64,000 nucleotides of DNA from Runella rosea (GTDB lineage: Bacteria; Bacteroidota; Bacteroidia; Cytophagales; Spirosomataceae), in the NCBI RefSeq assembly GCF_003325355.1, contig NZ_CP030850.1, positions 5,697,501-5,761,500 of the forward strand. The letters run 5' to 3'. The notes beneath the pieces were generated by a model. The model was not told the DNA's origin and did no database searches. It was given only the letters and a program-made list of their open reading frames with translations. Below, piece after piece: positions 35,518-43,808 of the stretch. The position numbers and the translations under genes are program-made. Position 1 is the stretch's first letter. Each line of letters opens with the position of its first letter.

Positions 35518-36396
35518 ATGATGCCTTTTCGTTTTCCCATAAAAGATGTTGAAATACAGATAATCAGTACAAAAAAGATTATTGATAACCTGTGCTATAG
35601 TAATCATTATGTGTCAATTAATCAGCATGAGTTTTTGTTAGATTTGGCAGGGGTTGGGTACTTTTATGTGAGTAATGGCAATCGAATTGAAATAATGCCC
35701 TACGCTGAGGCTACTCAAAATGTTTTGGAATTATACCTCAATGGCTCAGTGTACGGCGCAGTCTTGCATCAGCGCAAAATTCTCCCTCTTCATGGCAGTT
35801 GTTTTAGTTTTCAGGATTTGGGTGTCATGATTTGTGGAGAATCGGGGGTGGGGAAATCGTCACTTACCGCTTCATTTTGCCTGAATGGGGCAGATTTTTT
35901 AACCGACGATGTGACACCAGTGGTTTTTAAAGCCGGTAAACCACATATTTGGGCTATTTCAGATCGGATTAAGCTGTGGAGCGATAGCCTGCAACAGCTG
36001 AACCAAGAAGAGAAAGAATTGATCCGAATCGTGCCTGAATGGGGGAAGTTTTATTTTCCGATGGAATCAGAGAATGGGGAGCTTTTTACTTTAGATCATC
36101 TGTTCATTCTTGAAATCCATGATAAGCCCAGTGTGAGTCATTATAACTTGGAGGGAGTTGAAAAGTTCGCGGCTTTACGCAATGAAATATACCGTTGGGA
36201 ATACCTGAAAGGTATGCCCGAAAGTGAGGCCAGTTATTTGAACCAACTTATTACCATGAGCCAAACTGTCCGGGTGACTAAAGTAGCTCGACCCGCCAAT
36301 ATCGCCATTGGACAGCTGAGAATTGAGTTGGAGAAACTGATATTTGATACGGGAGCCCAAAAAAAGCTTTTGACAGAAGTGTCTATAAATTGTTGA
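35518..36396 (+). CDS. HPr kinase-like protein, predicted lasso-peptide kinase
   Basis: 292 residues. The C-terminal kinase core has Walker A GVMICGESGVGKSSL, ADFLTDDVTPV (metal-binding acidic pair of HPrK) and LDHLFILEI. The N-terminal HPrK domain is replaced by a region also seen in RiPP-associated kinases. Members of this group next to lasso genes (PadeK/ThcK type) phosphorylate the side chain of the C-terminal Ser of the precursor. The precursor encoded at 36850 ends in Ser, matching that role. No HPr gene is nearby. It is followed after 2 bp by the B2 gene. Confidence 0.82.
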   Translation: MMPFRFPIKDVEIQIISTKKIIDNLCYSNHYVSINQHEFLLDLAGVGYFYVSNGNRIEIMPYAEATQNVLELYLNGSVYGAVLHQRKILPLHGSCFSFQDLGVMICGESGVGKSSLTASFCLNGADFLTDDVTPVVFKAGKPHIWAISDRIKLWSDSLQQLNQEEKELIRIVPEWGKFYFPMESENGELFTLDHLFILEIHDKPSVSHYNLEGVEKFAALRNEIYRWEYLKGMPESEASYLNQLITMSQTVRVTKVARPANIAIGQLRIELEKLIFDTGAQKKLLTEVSINC

Positions 36397-36398
36397 TT

Positions 36399-36812
36399 AT
36401 GAGGTGTTTGGGTAAATTCGTTGCATTGCCATTGTACGAAAAAATGCTTTTTATGGAAGCGTTGCTGTTTTCGTACGCTGCTAAAGTTCTGCTACTGGTT
36501 TTGCCGTTTAAATATTGTCAGAAGTTTGTTTCCAATGATAAATGTAAACGTACCGAGCTGGACGTCAGAGTACTGAAGCAGATAAAAAAAGCCGTATATC
36601 GTACCAATTGGCTGGCATTTTGGGATAATAAGTGTTTGGTAATGAGCCTTGCATCGCGCTGGATGCTCCAACGCCGCCGTATCCCCTCTCATATTTCGCT
36701 TGGAGTAGCTTTTGATGAAAACAAAAATCTGATTGCCCATGCCTGGATCAGCGCCAATGAATTTGATGTGATAGAAAAGGGCGGGGATTACCATGAATTG
36801 TATCAATTTTAA
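36399..36812 (+). CDS. Lasso peptide leader peptidase B2 (transglutaminase-like)
   Basis: 137 residues from ATG 36399; TTG codons upstream would overlap the kinase stop. The catalytic Cys is in DNKCLVMSLASRWMLQRR and the His in IAHAWISANEFDV, with the following Asp completing a Cys-His-Asp triad. This is the Transglut_core3/lasso B2 pattern. It cleaves the leader during lasso maturation together with the PqqD-like B1 (39443). The precursor starts 37 bp after its stop. Confidence 0.88.
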   Translation: MRCLGKFVALPLYEKMLFMEALLFSYAAKVLLLVLPFKYCQKFVSNDKCKRTELDVRVLKQIKKAVYRTNWLAFWDNKCLVMSLASRWMLQRRRIPSHISLGVAFDENKNLIAHAWISANEFDVIEKGGDYHELYQF

Positions 36813-36849
36813 ATAATTTTTTTATTTTTAACACATAAACACAAAAACA

Positions 36850-37002
36850 ATGGAAACACAAAACAACGACAGAAAAATTTGGGCAAAACCCGTAGTTTTG
36901 GCCTTAAACATTAACAAAGACACGTATACGTCTGATGCTAATAAAGACAAAGAAACAGGAAAGGGAGATGCAGCAAATCTAGTAAAAAACATCCCATCTT
37001 AG
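36850..37002 (+). CDS. Lasso precursor peptide (50 aa)
   Basis: Short ORF starting ATG 36850 and ending TAG 37002, 3 bp before the cyclase start. The leader contains KIWAKPVVLALNINKDT (residues 9-25), a variant of the lasso leader motif in which an aromatic residue, then Pro two residues on, then a hydrophobic and a Thr near the cleavage site guide the RRE. Residues 26-50 form a very hydrophilic core region rich in Lys, Asp and Asn, ending NIPS. With Thr25 at position -2, the core would be residues 27-50 with ring acceptor Asp33 or Glu35; Ser28 with Glu35 is an alternative. Core start is unproven. Confidence 0.82.
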   Translation: METQNNDRKIWAKPVVLALNINKDTYTSDANKDKETGKGDAANLVKNIPS

Positions 37003-37005
37003 ACT

Positions 37006-38838
37006 ATGTTGTATGGTGAGTTTTCCATTGATGTTTTAAGTAATAACAGCGGGACACTCAATCGTCTCAGGAATGTCATCAAATGGGAAGGATGCGAGCA
37101 TCATCAAGTGGTATATAAGGGATTTTCGGGTGGATTTTTTCTCGATACCCGACTCCCTTTTACCATTGATGATTGTCTTTATATTGATACTGAGAATGAT
37201 TTACTGATTTTTATTTTGGGGTGTATCTATAACCGGGCTGAAATAAGTCAGGTAATAAGTGCTCCAATCATGCACCTTACTGAGCCCGCATTGATAGCCC
37301 ACCTCTATGCGTGTCAAGGCATGGATTTTGTAAATGAACTCAATGGTGACTTTGCCATTGTTGTTTATGATGCCCGTAAAAATACGCTTTTCCTTTGCCG
37401 TGACCATGTAGGCATTGCGCCCCTTGTGTACACTCTGGATGGGCAATCCTTGTATTTTTCTACCGACATCATTGGCTTATGCCGTGCTTTTTATAAGGGA
37501 GAAAGGATCAATATGGATCCCATCATCTCAGACTATAAGCCCGTTGATATGACCTTGACCCCTAATGAACGGGTATTAAAATTGAAACCAGGTCATTTTC
37601 TTGAATTTAATGCAGAGGGAAATATCATTAAAAAATATTGGGAGCCTGAACGAGTCAAAACGGATAATACGCTGACCCAAGAGCAGGTGTTTGCAGAACT
37701 TAAATCCCTGCTTGAAGATTCCGTACGCATCCGTTCAGATCAGAGGTTTAACGCAGGGGCCCACGTAAGTGGTGGCTTTGACTCTAGTATTGTTGCTGCT
37801 CTTGCCCGTAAAGAGTATAAAAAACAAGCAGTCTTTTATGGTTATTCATGGTCGCCTGATAATTCTCTTCCCGAAAAACTCGAATTGGATGAAAGGGATT
37901 TGGTAAAACAGACCTGCAATATGGCTGGTATCAAACCCTCATTTATCCACTCTGAAGCGAATGATTTTGTGGAATTAATGAAAAATTCCATCAACAGTTT
38001 CATGTATTTTTATGAGGAAAAAGTACTGAAAATAGCCCAAGAACACAATACTAACTTGATGTTTAGTGGCTGGGGAGGCGACGAATTCATCAGTTTCGGG
38101 AGTATGGGGGTCGATTCTGATTTAGTATTTAATTTCCACTGGAAAACTTTTTTAAAGAAAAATCCCCTCCGCAATCCCAAAAAAATACTTACTTATCTTT
38201 TATATAGAGTTGCTCTTCCGGCTGTTAACTACATTCCTCCTTCAGTAAAGAAGGGTTATGAGAGCTCTTTGCGTTTTTTTAAAAAAGGCCATAGAGCATT
38301 TCATCAAAAAACCTATAATACTTATAATTGTTATCGTTCCCGACGCGGTTATCAATTGGGATTGTTGTATAATTATCACCTTTCCGAACGCACCGAGTGC
38401 TGGGCTATTACGGGACGTAAGAATGGTGTAGAGTACCGATACCCCCTGTTGGACAAGCGAATTATTGAATATATCCTGAAAGTACCGTCTAGAGTATTGG
38501 TAAAAGATAGTAAGTACACCCGAATTATACTTCGTGAAATAAGTGAAGGCTTGTTGCCTGAATCAGTCAGATGGAGGTTGGGTAAAAGAGATCCCGCTTT
38601 TTTTGCCATAGAAAAGCAAAGGACCATACAGAAGGCATTGTTGTTTATAGACGAAATAGACGCCTTTAAAGCCAATCCTGATTTGTATTTTATTGATTTT
38701 GAATTGTTTGAACAGGAAATTAAGAAATTTAAAGAAGATAGAGACTATCCACAGGCCAAAAAATTGTGTGCAGATATATTGGCTTTTAAGATGTTTCATG
38801 AATTTACGAAAAGCTACCAAGCGGCGATAGATATATAA
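37006..38838 (+). CDS. Lasso cyclase, asparagine synthetase-like (lasso C)
   Basis: 610 residues. The N-terminal half is a glutaminase-like domain (NGDFAIVVYDARKNTLFLCRDH) but the N-terminal nucleophilic Cys of true AsnB is absent (it begins MLYGEF), so it should not release ammonia from glutamine. The C-terminal synthetase has the PP-loop GAHVSGGFDSSIVAAL and MFSGWGGDEF. Lasso C enzymes adenylate an Asp/Glu side chain and close the macrolactam. Its location between precursor, B2 and B1 genes makes primary asparagine synthesis unlikely. Confidence 0.9.
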   Translation: MLYGEFSIDVLSNNSGTLNRLRNVIKWEGCEHHQVVYKGFSGGFFLDTRLPFTIDDCLYIDTENDLLIFILGCIYNRAEISQVISAPIMHLTEPALIAHLYACQGMDFVNELNGDFAIVVYDARKNTLFLCRDHVGIAPLVYTLDGQSLYFSTDIIGLCRAFYKGERINMDPIISDYKPVDMTLTPNERVLKLKPGHFLEFNAEGNIIKKYWEPERVKTDNTLTQEQVFAELKSLLEDSVRIRSDQRFNAGAHVSGGFDSSIVAALARKEYKKQAVFYGYSWSPDNSLPEKLELDERDLVKQTCNMAGIKPSFIHSEANDFVELMKNSINSFMYFYEEKVLKIAQEHNTNLMFSGWGGDEFISFGSMGVDSDLVFNFHWKTFLKKNPLRNPKKILTYLLYRVALPAVNYIPPSVKKGYESSLRFFKKGHRAFHQKTYNTYNCYRSRRGYQLGLLYNYHLSERTECWAITGRKNGVEYRYPLLDKRIIEYILKVPSRVLVKDSKYTRIILREISEGLLPESVRWRLGKRDPAFFAIEKQRTIQKALLFIDEIDAFKANPDLYFIDFELFEQEIKKFKEDRDYPQAKKLCADILAFKMFHEFTKSYQAAIDI

Positions 38839-38865
38839 GTTTTACTTTGTAATTAATGAAAACGG

Positions 38866-39423
38866 ATGGAAGAGTTAGTCGTTGAAAGTCCTTTCACAGA
38901 GCAAGAAATATGTGTTAAATGCGGTCTTTGCTGTGATGGAACCCTTTTTAGTCATGCGGTTCTTCAAAAAGGAGAACGGGGAAATTTACCCGAAAAAATT
39001 GAACAGCAATACGGGAAGGAAGGCGAGTCTGAGTTTTTTACACTCCCCTGTGCCTATTTTGAAGGGAAGTGTACCATCTATAACCAAAAAAAAGCGGTGG
39101 TTTGCTCCGCGTTTCGCTGCCAATTGTTGAAGACTTTTGCCAATGGTGACGTGTCGCAGAAGGATGCGATAAAGATTGTAACAGATGCTTTAAAATTCAA
39201 GGCGGAAATTTATCAGTTTTACAAACAGACGTTTGGCGTAGAGTTTAAGTTGAGTTTTAGGGAATTATTGGCAGAGTTAAATAAAATGTCGCCCGACACA
39301 GACCCACCTAATGTGCCTGTAGAGTTGCTGAGAATGAAATGCAATATTTACCAGACACTATTAATCAAAAATTTTAAGTCAATCAAAACTTTCGAGTCTA
39401 TGATTGAAAGTACAGTAGAATAA
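38866..39423 (+). CDS. YkgJ/FliB-like CxxCxxCC protein in lasso cluster
   Basis: 185 residues. CVKCGLCCDG (Cys 16, 19, 22, 23) and CAYFEGKC...CSAFRC (Cys 62, 69, 80, 85) form the metal or Fe-S cluster pattern of the PF03692 family, to which flagellin lysine N-methylase FliB belongs; most members are uncharacterised. Lying between the cyclase and B1, it is a candidate new tailoring enzyme or metal-dependent helper. The precursor core is Lys-rich, so lysine modification is conceivable. A TACTTTG box at 38843-38849 might give it its own promoter. Confidence 0.78.
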   Translation: MEELVVESPFTEQEICVKCGLCCDGTLFSHAVLQKGERGNLPEKIEQQYGKEGESEFFTLPCAYFEGKCTIYNQKKAVVCSAFRCQLLKTFANGDVSQKDAIKIVTDALKFKAEIYQFYKQTFGVEFKLSFRELLAELNKMSPDTDPPNVPVELLRMKCNIYQTLLIKNFKSIKTFESMIESTVE

Positions 39424-39442
39424 CCAATAAATATATTTAGGT

Positions 39443-39709
39443 ATGGCAAAATTTATACGAAAAAATGAAACAATCTCGGGTCAATTGAATGATGACTTGG
39501 TGATGGTTGATATTGAAAAAGGAAGTTATTTTTCGCTTAATTCGGTAGCGACCCGGATTTGGGAGTTGCTCGAAAACCCGTTAAGCCCCGAAAGCCTTTA
39601 TGATGCCCTTTTGGCTGAATACGACGTCACTCCAGAACAATGCCGTACCGAAGTGAATGAGTATCTTGAAAAAATGAAAGAACTGGGGTTGATTCAAGTA
39701 GTTGTCTGA
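39443..39709 (+). CDS. PqqD-like RiPP recognition element (lasso B1)
   Basis: 88 residues. LNDDLVMVDIEKGSYFSLNSVATRIWELLE, followed by helices ending YLEKMKELGLIQV, is the PqqD/RRE winged-helix pattern. Lasso B1 proteins bind the leader and present it to B2. It completes the minimal set A, B1, B2, C with the genes at 36850, 36399 and 37006. It lies 19 bp after the CxxCxxCC gene and 16 bp before a GT2 gene. Confidence 0.9.
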   Translation: MAKFIRKNETISGQLNDDLVMVDIEKGSYFSLNSVATRIWELLENPLSPESLYDALLAEYDVTPEQCRTEVNEYLEKMKELGLIQVVV

Positions 39710-39725
39710 TTTTCACGCCAAGTAA

Positions 39726-40691
39726 GTGTTTTCGGTTGTTATTCCGCTTTACAACAAAGCCAACTACGTTGAAAAATCGGTAGGGTCGGTACTTGGACAA
39801 ACCTTCCGAGATTTTGAAGTGATTGTGGTGGATGATGGATCAACAGATGAGGGTTTTAACCGACTTAAGTCTTTGCAGGACGATAGACTGCGCCTCATTC
39901 AGCAGAAAAATGCTGGGGTTTCCGTGGCCAGAAATAACGGCGTTAAATCGGCTCAATTCGATTACGTTGCTTTTTTGGATGCGGATGATTGGTGGGATGA
40001 GCGCTTTCTGGAACAAATGGCAAAGCTAATCACGGATTATCCCCAAGCTGCACTCTACGCGACCAACTACTACAGCGTAAAGAATGGGTTAAATCGCCCA
40101 GCGGTTATCGGCGTTGCTGACGGTTTCCAACGCGGTTACATTGATTATTTTGACGTATATGCCAAAACGTTTTGGGCGCCTGTCAACTGCTCGTATGCGG
40201 TGATAAAAAAAACGGTTTTTTGGGGAGAAAAAGGCTTCCAACCTTCTCTAAAAATGGGGGAGGATTTGGATTTGTGGTTGCGGGTGGCGCTAAAGCACCA
40301 AGTGGGCTATCTGAATCAATTTTTGGCGTATTCAAACCAAGATGCTGAAACTTCCCAACGGGCATTGGGGGCAGAAAAACGTTGGAAGAAAGAAGAGCAC
40401 GTGATTTTTAATCTGGCCTACCTGCATGAATATGAAAACCAATTGCCTAAGCTGAAGTATTTGCTCGATGGCCTGCGGCTGAGGTCTTTGATTCCTTTTT
40501 ATTTGCAAAACGCATATTCTGAAGAAATTAGAGAAATCGTGAAAACAATTGACTTTTCTCGCCATCCGTTTTTGTATCGCTTTGTCTATACTTGGCCCAA
40601 AGCGGTGGTTTTGGGTTATTTTTTAGGTAAAAAATACGGGTCTTTTGTCAAACAATCTATGATTCGTATGGCCCATAAAGCACGGAATTAA
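39726..40691 (+). CDS. Glycosyltransferase family 2
   Basis: 321 residues, GTG start at 39726. The start is fixed by an in-frame TAA just upstream and by the first beta strand, FSVVIPLYNKANYV, which begins at residue 2. VIVVDDGSTDEG, VSVARNNGVKSA and FLDADDWWDERFLE give the GT2 DxD pattern. It directly follows the lasso B1 gene, so it may be transcribed with the cluster, but it also fits the glycan operon. Confidence 0.87.
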   Translation: MFSVVIPLYNKANYVEKSVGSVLGQTFRDFEVIVVDDGSTDEGFNRLKSLQDDRLRLIQQKNAGVSVARNNGVKSAQFDYVAFLDADDWWDERFLEQMAKLITDYPQAALYATNYYSVKNGLNRPAVIGVADGFQRGYIDYFDVYAKTFWAPVNCSYAVIKKTVFWGEKGFQPSLKMGEDLDLWLRVALKHQVGYLNQFLAYSNQDAETSQRALGAEKRWKKEEHVIFNLAYLHEYENQLPKLKYLLDGLRLRSLIPFYLQNAYSEEIREIVKTIDFSRHPFLYRFVYTWPKAVVLGYFLGKKYGSFVKQSMIRMAHKARN

Positions 40692-40697
40692 TCAACT

Positions 40698-41438
40698 ATG
40701 ATTCCAAAAATAATTCATTATTGCTGGTTTGGGCGCGGTAAAATGCCAGAAATGGCCATTCGTTGCATCGAATCATGGAAAATATACTTGCCTGACTACG
40801 AATTAAAACTCTGGAACGAAGATACATTTGATATAAACAGCGTAGTCTATGTAAAAGAAGCCTACGAAGCTCGTAAATTTGCTTTTGTAACGGATTATGT
40901 CAGACTTCACGCCCTTTATCATTTCGGAGGAATTTACATGGATACCGATGTGGAAGTCCTTAAAAGTTTGGATGATTTGTTGGCTTATCCAGCCTTTTCT
41001 GGATTTGAAAGTGAAATAGAAATCCCCACTGGAATCATGGCCAGCGCACACAACGGTGCATGGGCCTGCGAAATGCTAGCCTATTATGAGGGAAGGCATT
41101 TTCAAAAAAAAGACGGGACGTTGGACATGACCACCAACGTTGAAATTATTTCGGGAATCATGTCGGCCAATGGGTTTGTCTTGAAAAATGGTTATCAGGT
41201 TTATAAAGAATGTATGCATATCTTTCCGAAAGACTATTTTTGTCCTAAATCTCGGAGTGGTTTGATTACCATTACAAAAAACACCTATTGTATTCACCAT
41301 TTTGAAGGTTCTTGGCAGCCCATGAAGTACAAAATGAAAAAATATTTCTTTCAAAAGATTGTAGGCCCCATAATAACGGATAAACTCATACGAATGAAAC
41401 ATTTTCTGATAGGGGCGCGGCAAAATAAATCCTTATAA
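40698..41438 (+). CDS. GT32-like glycosyltransferase (DXD sugar-binding)
   Basis: 246 residues. IPKIIHYCWFGRGKMPEMA and the metal-binding GGIYMDTDVEVLKSLDDLL are diagnostic of the GT32/OCH1-like capsular glycosyltransferase group; CIESWKIYLPDYELKLWNEDTF lies between them. It starts 6 bp after the GT2 gene. Donor and acceptor unknown. Confidence 0.88.
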   Translation: MIPKIIHYCWFGRGKMPEMAIRCIESWKIYLPDYELKLWNEDTFDINSVVYVKEAYEARKFAFVTDYVRLHALYHFGGIYMDTDVEVLKSLDDLLAYPAFSGFESEIEIPTGIMASAHNGAWACEMLAYYEGRHFQKKDGTLDMTTNVEIISGIMSANGFVLKNGYQVYKECMHIFPKDYFCPKSRSGLITITKNTYCIHHFEGSWQPMKYKMKKYFFQKIVGPIITDKLIRMKHFLIGARQNKSL

Positions 41439-41451
41439 TCTACTTGAAGCT

Positions 41452-42858
41452 ATGCTGAATTATTTACCGAAATACTACATGAGTCAGGCTATAGGCTTGT
41501 TTATTATTATTTTTGCCGCTATTTCTGTACTTTTTATCTCCAACATTTTGCCTTTATTATGGGTATTCCCAGTCCTTTTTGAAGTCATTGCTTTTTTTTA
41601 TTTCTCGGCGGTTTATACCCGTAAGTGGGCTAATGTCTCCAGTGTATTGTACCAAAAGATGCTGTTTTTGATGGCATTTGCCATTCGGGTCGCGTTTGTG
41701 TTTATCAGTTATTTCTTTTTTGACTACATGACGGGCCAACCCTTCGAATTTGAGGCAGGCGATTCCGTTGGTTACCATGGCGAAGGAATGTGGGTGGCGG
41801 GGCTGTTGAAAGATGGTAAATTTGATGTATATTTTGAGTATATCGGCAAAAACTACTCAGATATGGGCTATCCGCTGTATTTGGGGGTTTTGTATTCGAT
41901 TGTAGGAGATGAGGTCTTGATTCCACGTATTATCAAAGCACTGTTGGGTGCTTTTACGTGCGTGTTGGTTTACCGAATCGCAAGCCGAAATTTTGGAGAA
42001 GGGGCAGGACGGATTGCGGGTATTCTTGCCATGTTGGTTCCCAATCTGATTTATTATTGTGGACTGCACTTGAAAGAAACCGAGATGGTCTTTTTGGTGG
42101 TAATTTTTATCAATTTGGCCGATACGATTTTACGGGCTCAACGATTCAATTTTAAAAATGTGTTGCTGCTTTGCTTGGTTGGGGCGTCATTGTTTTTCTT
42201 TCGTACGGTGTTGGCGGTTTGCTTGTGGGCGTCATTGTTTGTCGCGGCTTTTTTTATTTCTAGCCGAATTTCGGGAACTGGAAAAAAAGTAGGAATTGTG
42301 GTATTGGTACTGGTGGCTGGCGGCTTGATTTTTTTCAGTAGTCTGGGGGATAATGTGCAAGAATACATAGGTGGAGGTGATAAGAATTTGACGAAACAAA
42401 TGTACAATTATGCCAATCGGGCTGGTGGAAAAAGCAATAAATTGGCCCAATACGGCTCTAAGAGCGTTTTTCTTCCACTTATGCTTTTGGCTCCCTTTCC
42501 AACCTTGGTCGATACGCAGCAACCCAACGCCATGATGATGGCAGGTGCGTTTTTTACCCGAAATGTGTACGCTTTTTTTGTGTTTGTGACCTTATTTGTG
42601 ATGTATAAGCGAAAGTTGTGGCGGAATCATGCACTGCTGCTTTCTATTGTGTTTTCGTATTTGTTTGTGTTGGCGTCGAGCGGTTTTGCACTGTCGGAAC
42701 GGTTTCACTTACCAGTAGTGCCTTTTTTGTTGATTTTGGCGTCGTTTGGTATAACCCAAATGAATAGCTCAAACAAAAAGTATTACTTTCCTTATTTACT
42801 GTTTATTGCAGTGTTGGTCATTGGTTGGAATTGGTTTAAGTTGGCAGGAAGGGCCTAA
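41452..42858 (+). CDS. GT-C-like multi-pass membrane glycosyltransferase
   Basis: 468 residues with about ten hydrophobic helices. After the third helix comes a loop with EFEAGDSVGYHGEGMWVAG, and later CGLHLKETEMVF, both seen in GT39-like or polymerase-like membrane proteins of glycan loci. It may transfer a sugar from polyprenyl phosphate or polymerise repeat units; the sequence does not decide. It lies between a GT32 and a GT4 gene with small spacers. Confidence 0.6.
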   Translation: MLNYLPKYYMSQAIGLFIIIFAAISVLFISNILPLLWVFPVLFEVIAFFYFSAVYTRKWANVSSVLYQKMLFLMAFAIRVAFVFISYFFFDYMTGQPFEFEAGDSVGYHGEGMWVAGLLKDGKFDVYFEYIGKNYSDMGYPLYLGVLYSIVGDEVLIPRIIKALLGAFTCVLVYRIASRNFGEGAGRIAGILAMLVPNLIYYCGLHLKETEMVFLVVIFINLADTILRAQRFNFKNVLLLCLVGASLFFFRTVLAVCLWASLFVAAFFISSRISGTGKKVGIVVLVLVAGGLIFFSSLGDNVQEYIGGGDKNLTKQMYNYANRAGGKSNKLAQYGSKSVFLPLMLLAPFPTLVDTQQPNAMMMAGAFFTRNVYAFFVFVTLFVMYKRKLWRNHALLLSIVFSYLFVLASSGFALSERFHLPVVPFLLILASFGITQMNSSNKKYYFPYLLFIAVLVIGWNWFKLAGRA

Positions 42859-42866
42859 GGGGCATT

Positions 42867-43805
42867 ATGAAAGTGTTGATTGTGTGCAGTGGCAACGCGC
42901 CAAATTTTGATTTTCAAAAACACCAAGCCTTTATTTATGACCAAGTGGAAGCCGCCAAAAGAGCCGATCCATCGATTGCATTTGATTATTTTTTTATTAC
43001 TGGCAAAGGGCTTAAAGGCTATTTAGGAAGTCTTAAAGAGCTGAAAAAAAAACTTAAAGCCGAGCGCTATCATTGCATTCACGCCCACGTTGCGGCGTCG
43101 GCATTGTTGGCTAATTTACAAAGACAGGTTCCCGTAGTAGCTACTTTTCATGGGTCAGATATTAACGATATTCGGCTGAGATTCCTCTCTTTGTGGGTGG
43201 AGTTATTGAGCAAACAAACAATTTATGTGAGCGAACAATTGCTCAAAAAAGCTTTTTTTTACTTTAAACACAAAGCGCAGGTGATTCCCTGCGGGGTGGA
43301 TTTTGGCTTTTTTTTCCCAAGGTCAAAAGAGGCTTCTAAAGCGCAAATGGGGCTTTTGCCCGAAAAAAAATACATTTTATTTTCGTCTTCTTTCGCCAAT
43401 ACCGTCAAGAATTATCCTTTGGCCGCCGAAGCGTTGAGCCGTATAAATAACCCAAACTTGCAGTTATTGGAGCTGAAAGGTTATCGTCGAGACGAGGTTG
43501 CGGTATTGTTGACGGCAGTAGATGCCGCCCTGATGACTTCACACACCGAGGGGTCGCCGCAATTTATAAAAGAAGCGATTGCCTGTGGGTGCCCCGTGGT
43601 ATCTACCGATGTGGGAGATGTGAAATCCGTGATTGAAAATATCGAAGGGTGTTTCATCACGTCGCGGCAGCCCGAAGACGTAGCCTCAAAAATCTTCCAA
43701 GCCCTCAATTTTTCTGCACCAATTAACGGTAGTGAACGAATTCAAAGGTTTGATAACGAGTTGATAGCAAAAAGATTGATTTCTCTTTACAAAAGTATAT
43801 CCTAA
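42867..43805 (+). CDS. Glycosyltransferase family 4
   Basis: 312 residues. N-terminal KVLIVCSGNAPNFDFQKHQ, HAHVAASALLANL and VVATFHGSDIND. C-terminal donor site: VDAALMTSHTEGSPQFIKEAIACGCPVVSTDVGDV. This is a complete GT4 GT-B fold. It lies 3 bp before hisH2, so it is probably translated with the acetamidino-sugar genes and may transfer that sugar (inference). Confidence 0.88.
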   Translation: MKVLIVCSGNAPNFDFQKHQAFIYDQVEAAKRADPSIAFDYFFITGKGLKGYLGSLKELKKKLKAERYHCIHAHVAASALLANLQRQVPVVATFHGSDINDIRLRFLSLWVELLSKQTIYVSEQLLKKAFFYFKHKAQVIPCGVDFGFFFPRSKEASKAQMGLLPEKKYILFSSSFANTVKNYPLAAEALSRINNPNLQLLELKGYRRDEVAVLLTAVDAALMTSHTEGSPQFIKEAIACGCPVVSTDVGDVKSVIENIEGCFITSRQPEDVASKIFQALNFSAPINGSERIQRFDNELIAKRLISLYKSIS

Positions 43806-43808
43806 CCA

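Noticed and set aside
35518..36396. HPr kinase/phosphorylase for catabolite control
   Set aside because: N-terminal HPrK domain is not recognisable, no HPr gene nearby, and context is a lasso cluster.
37006..38838. Asparagine synthetase of primary metabolism
   Set aside because: Lacks the N-terminal Cys nucleophile and lies between lasso precursor, B2 and B1 genes.
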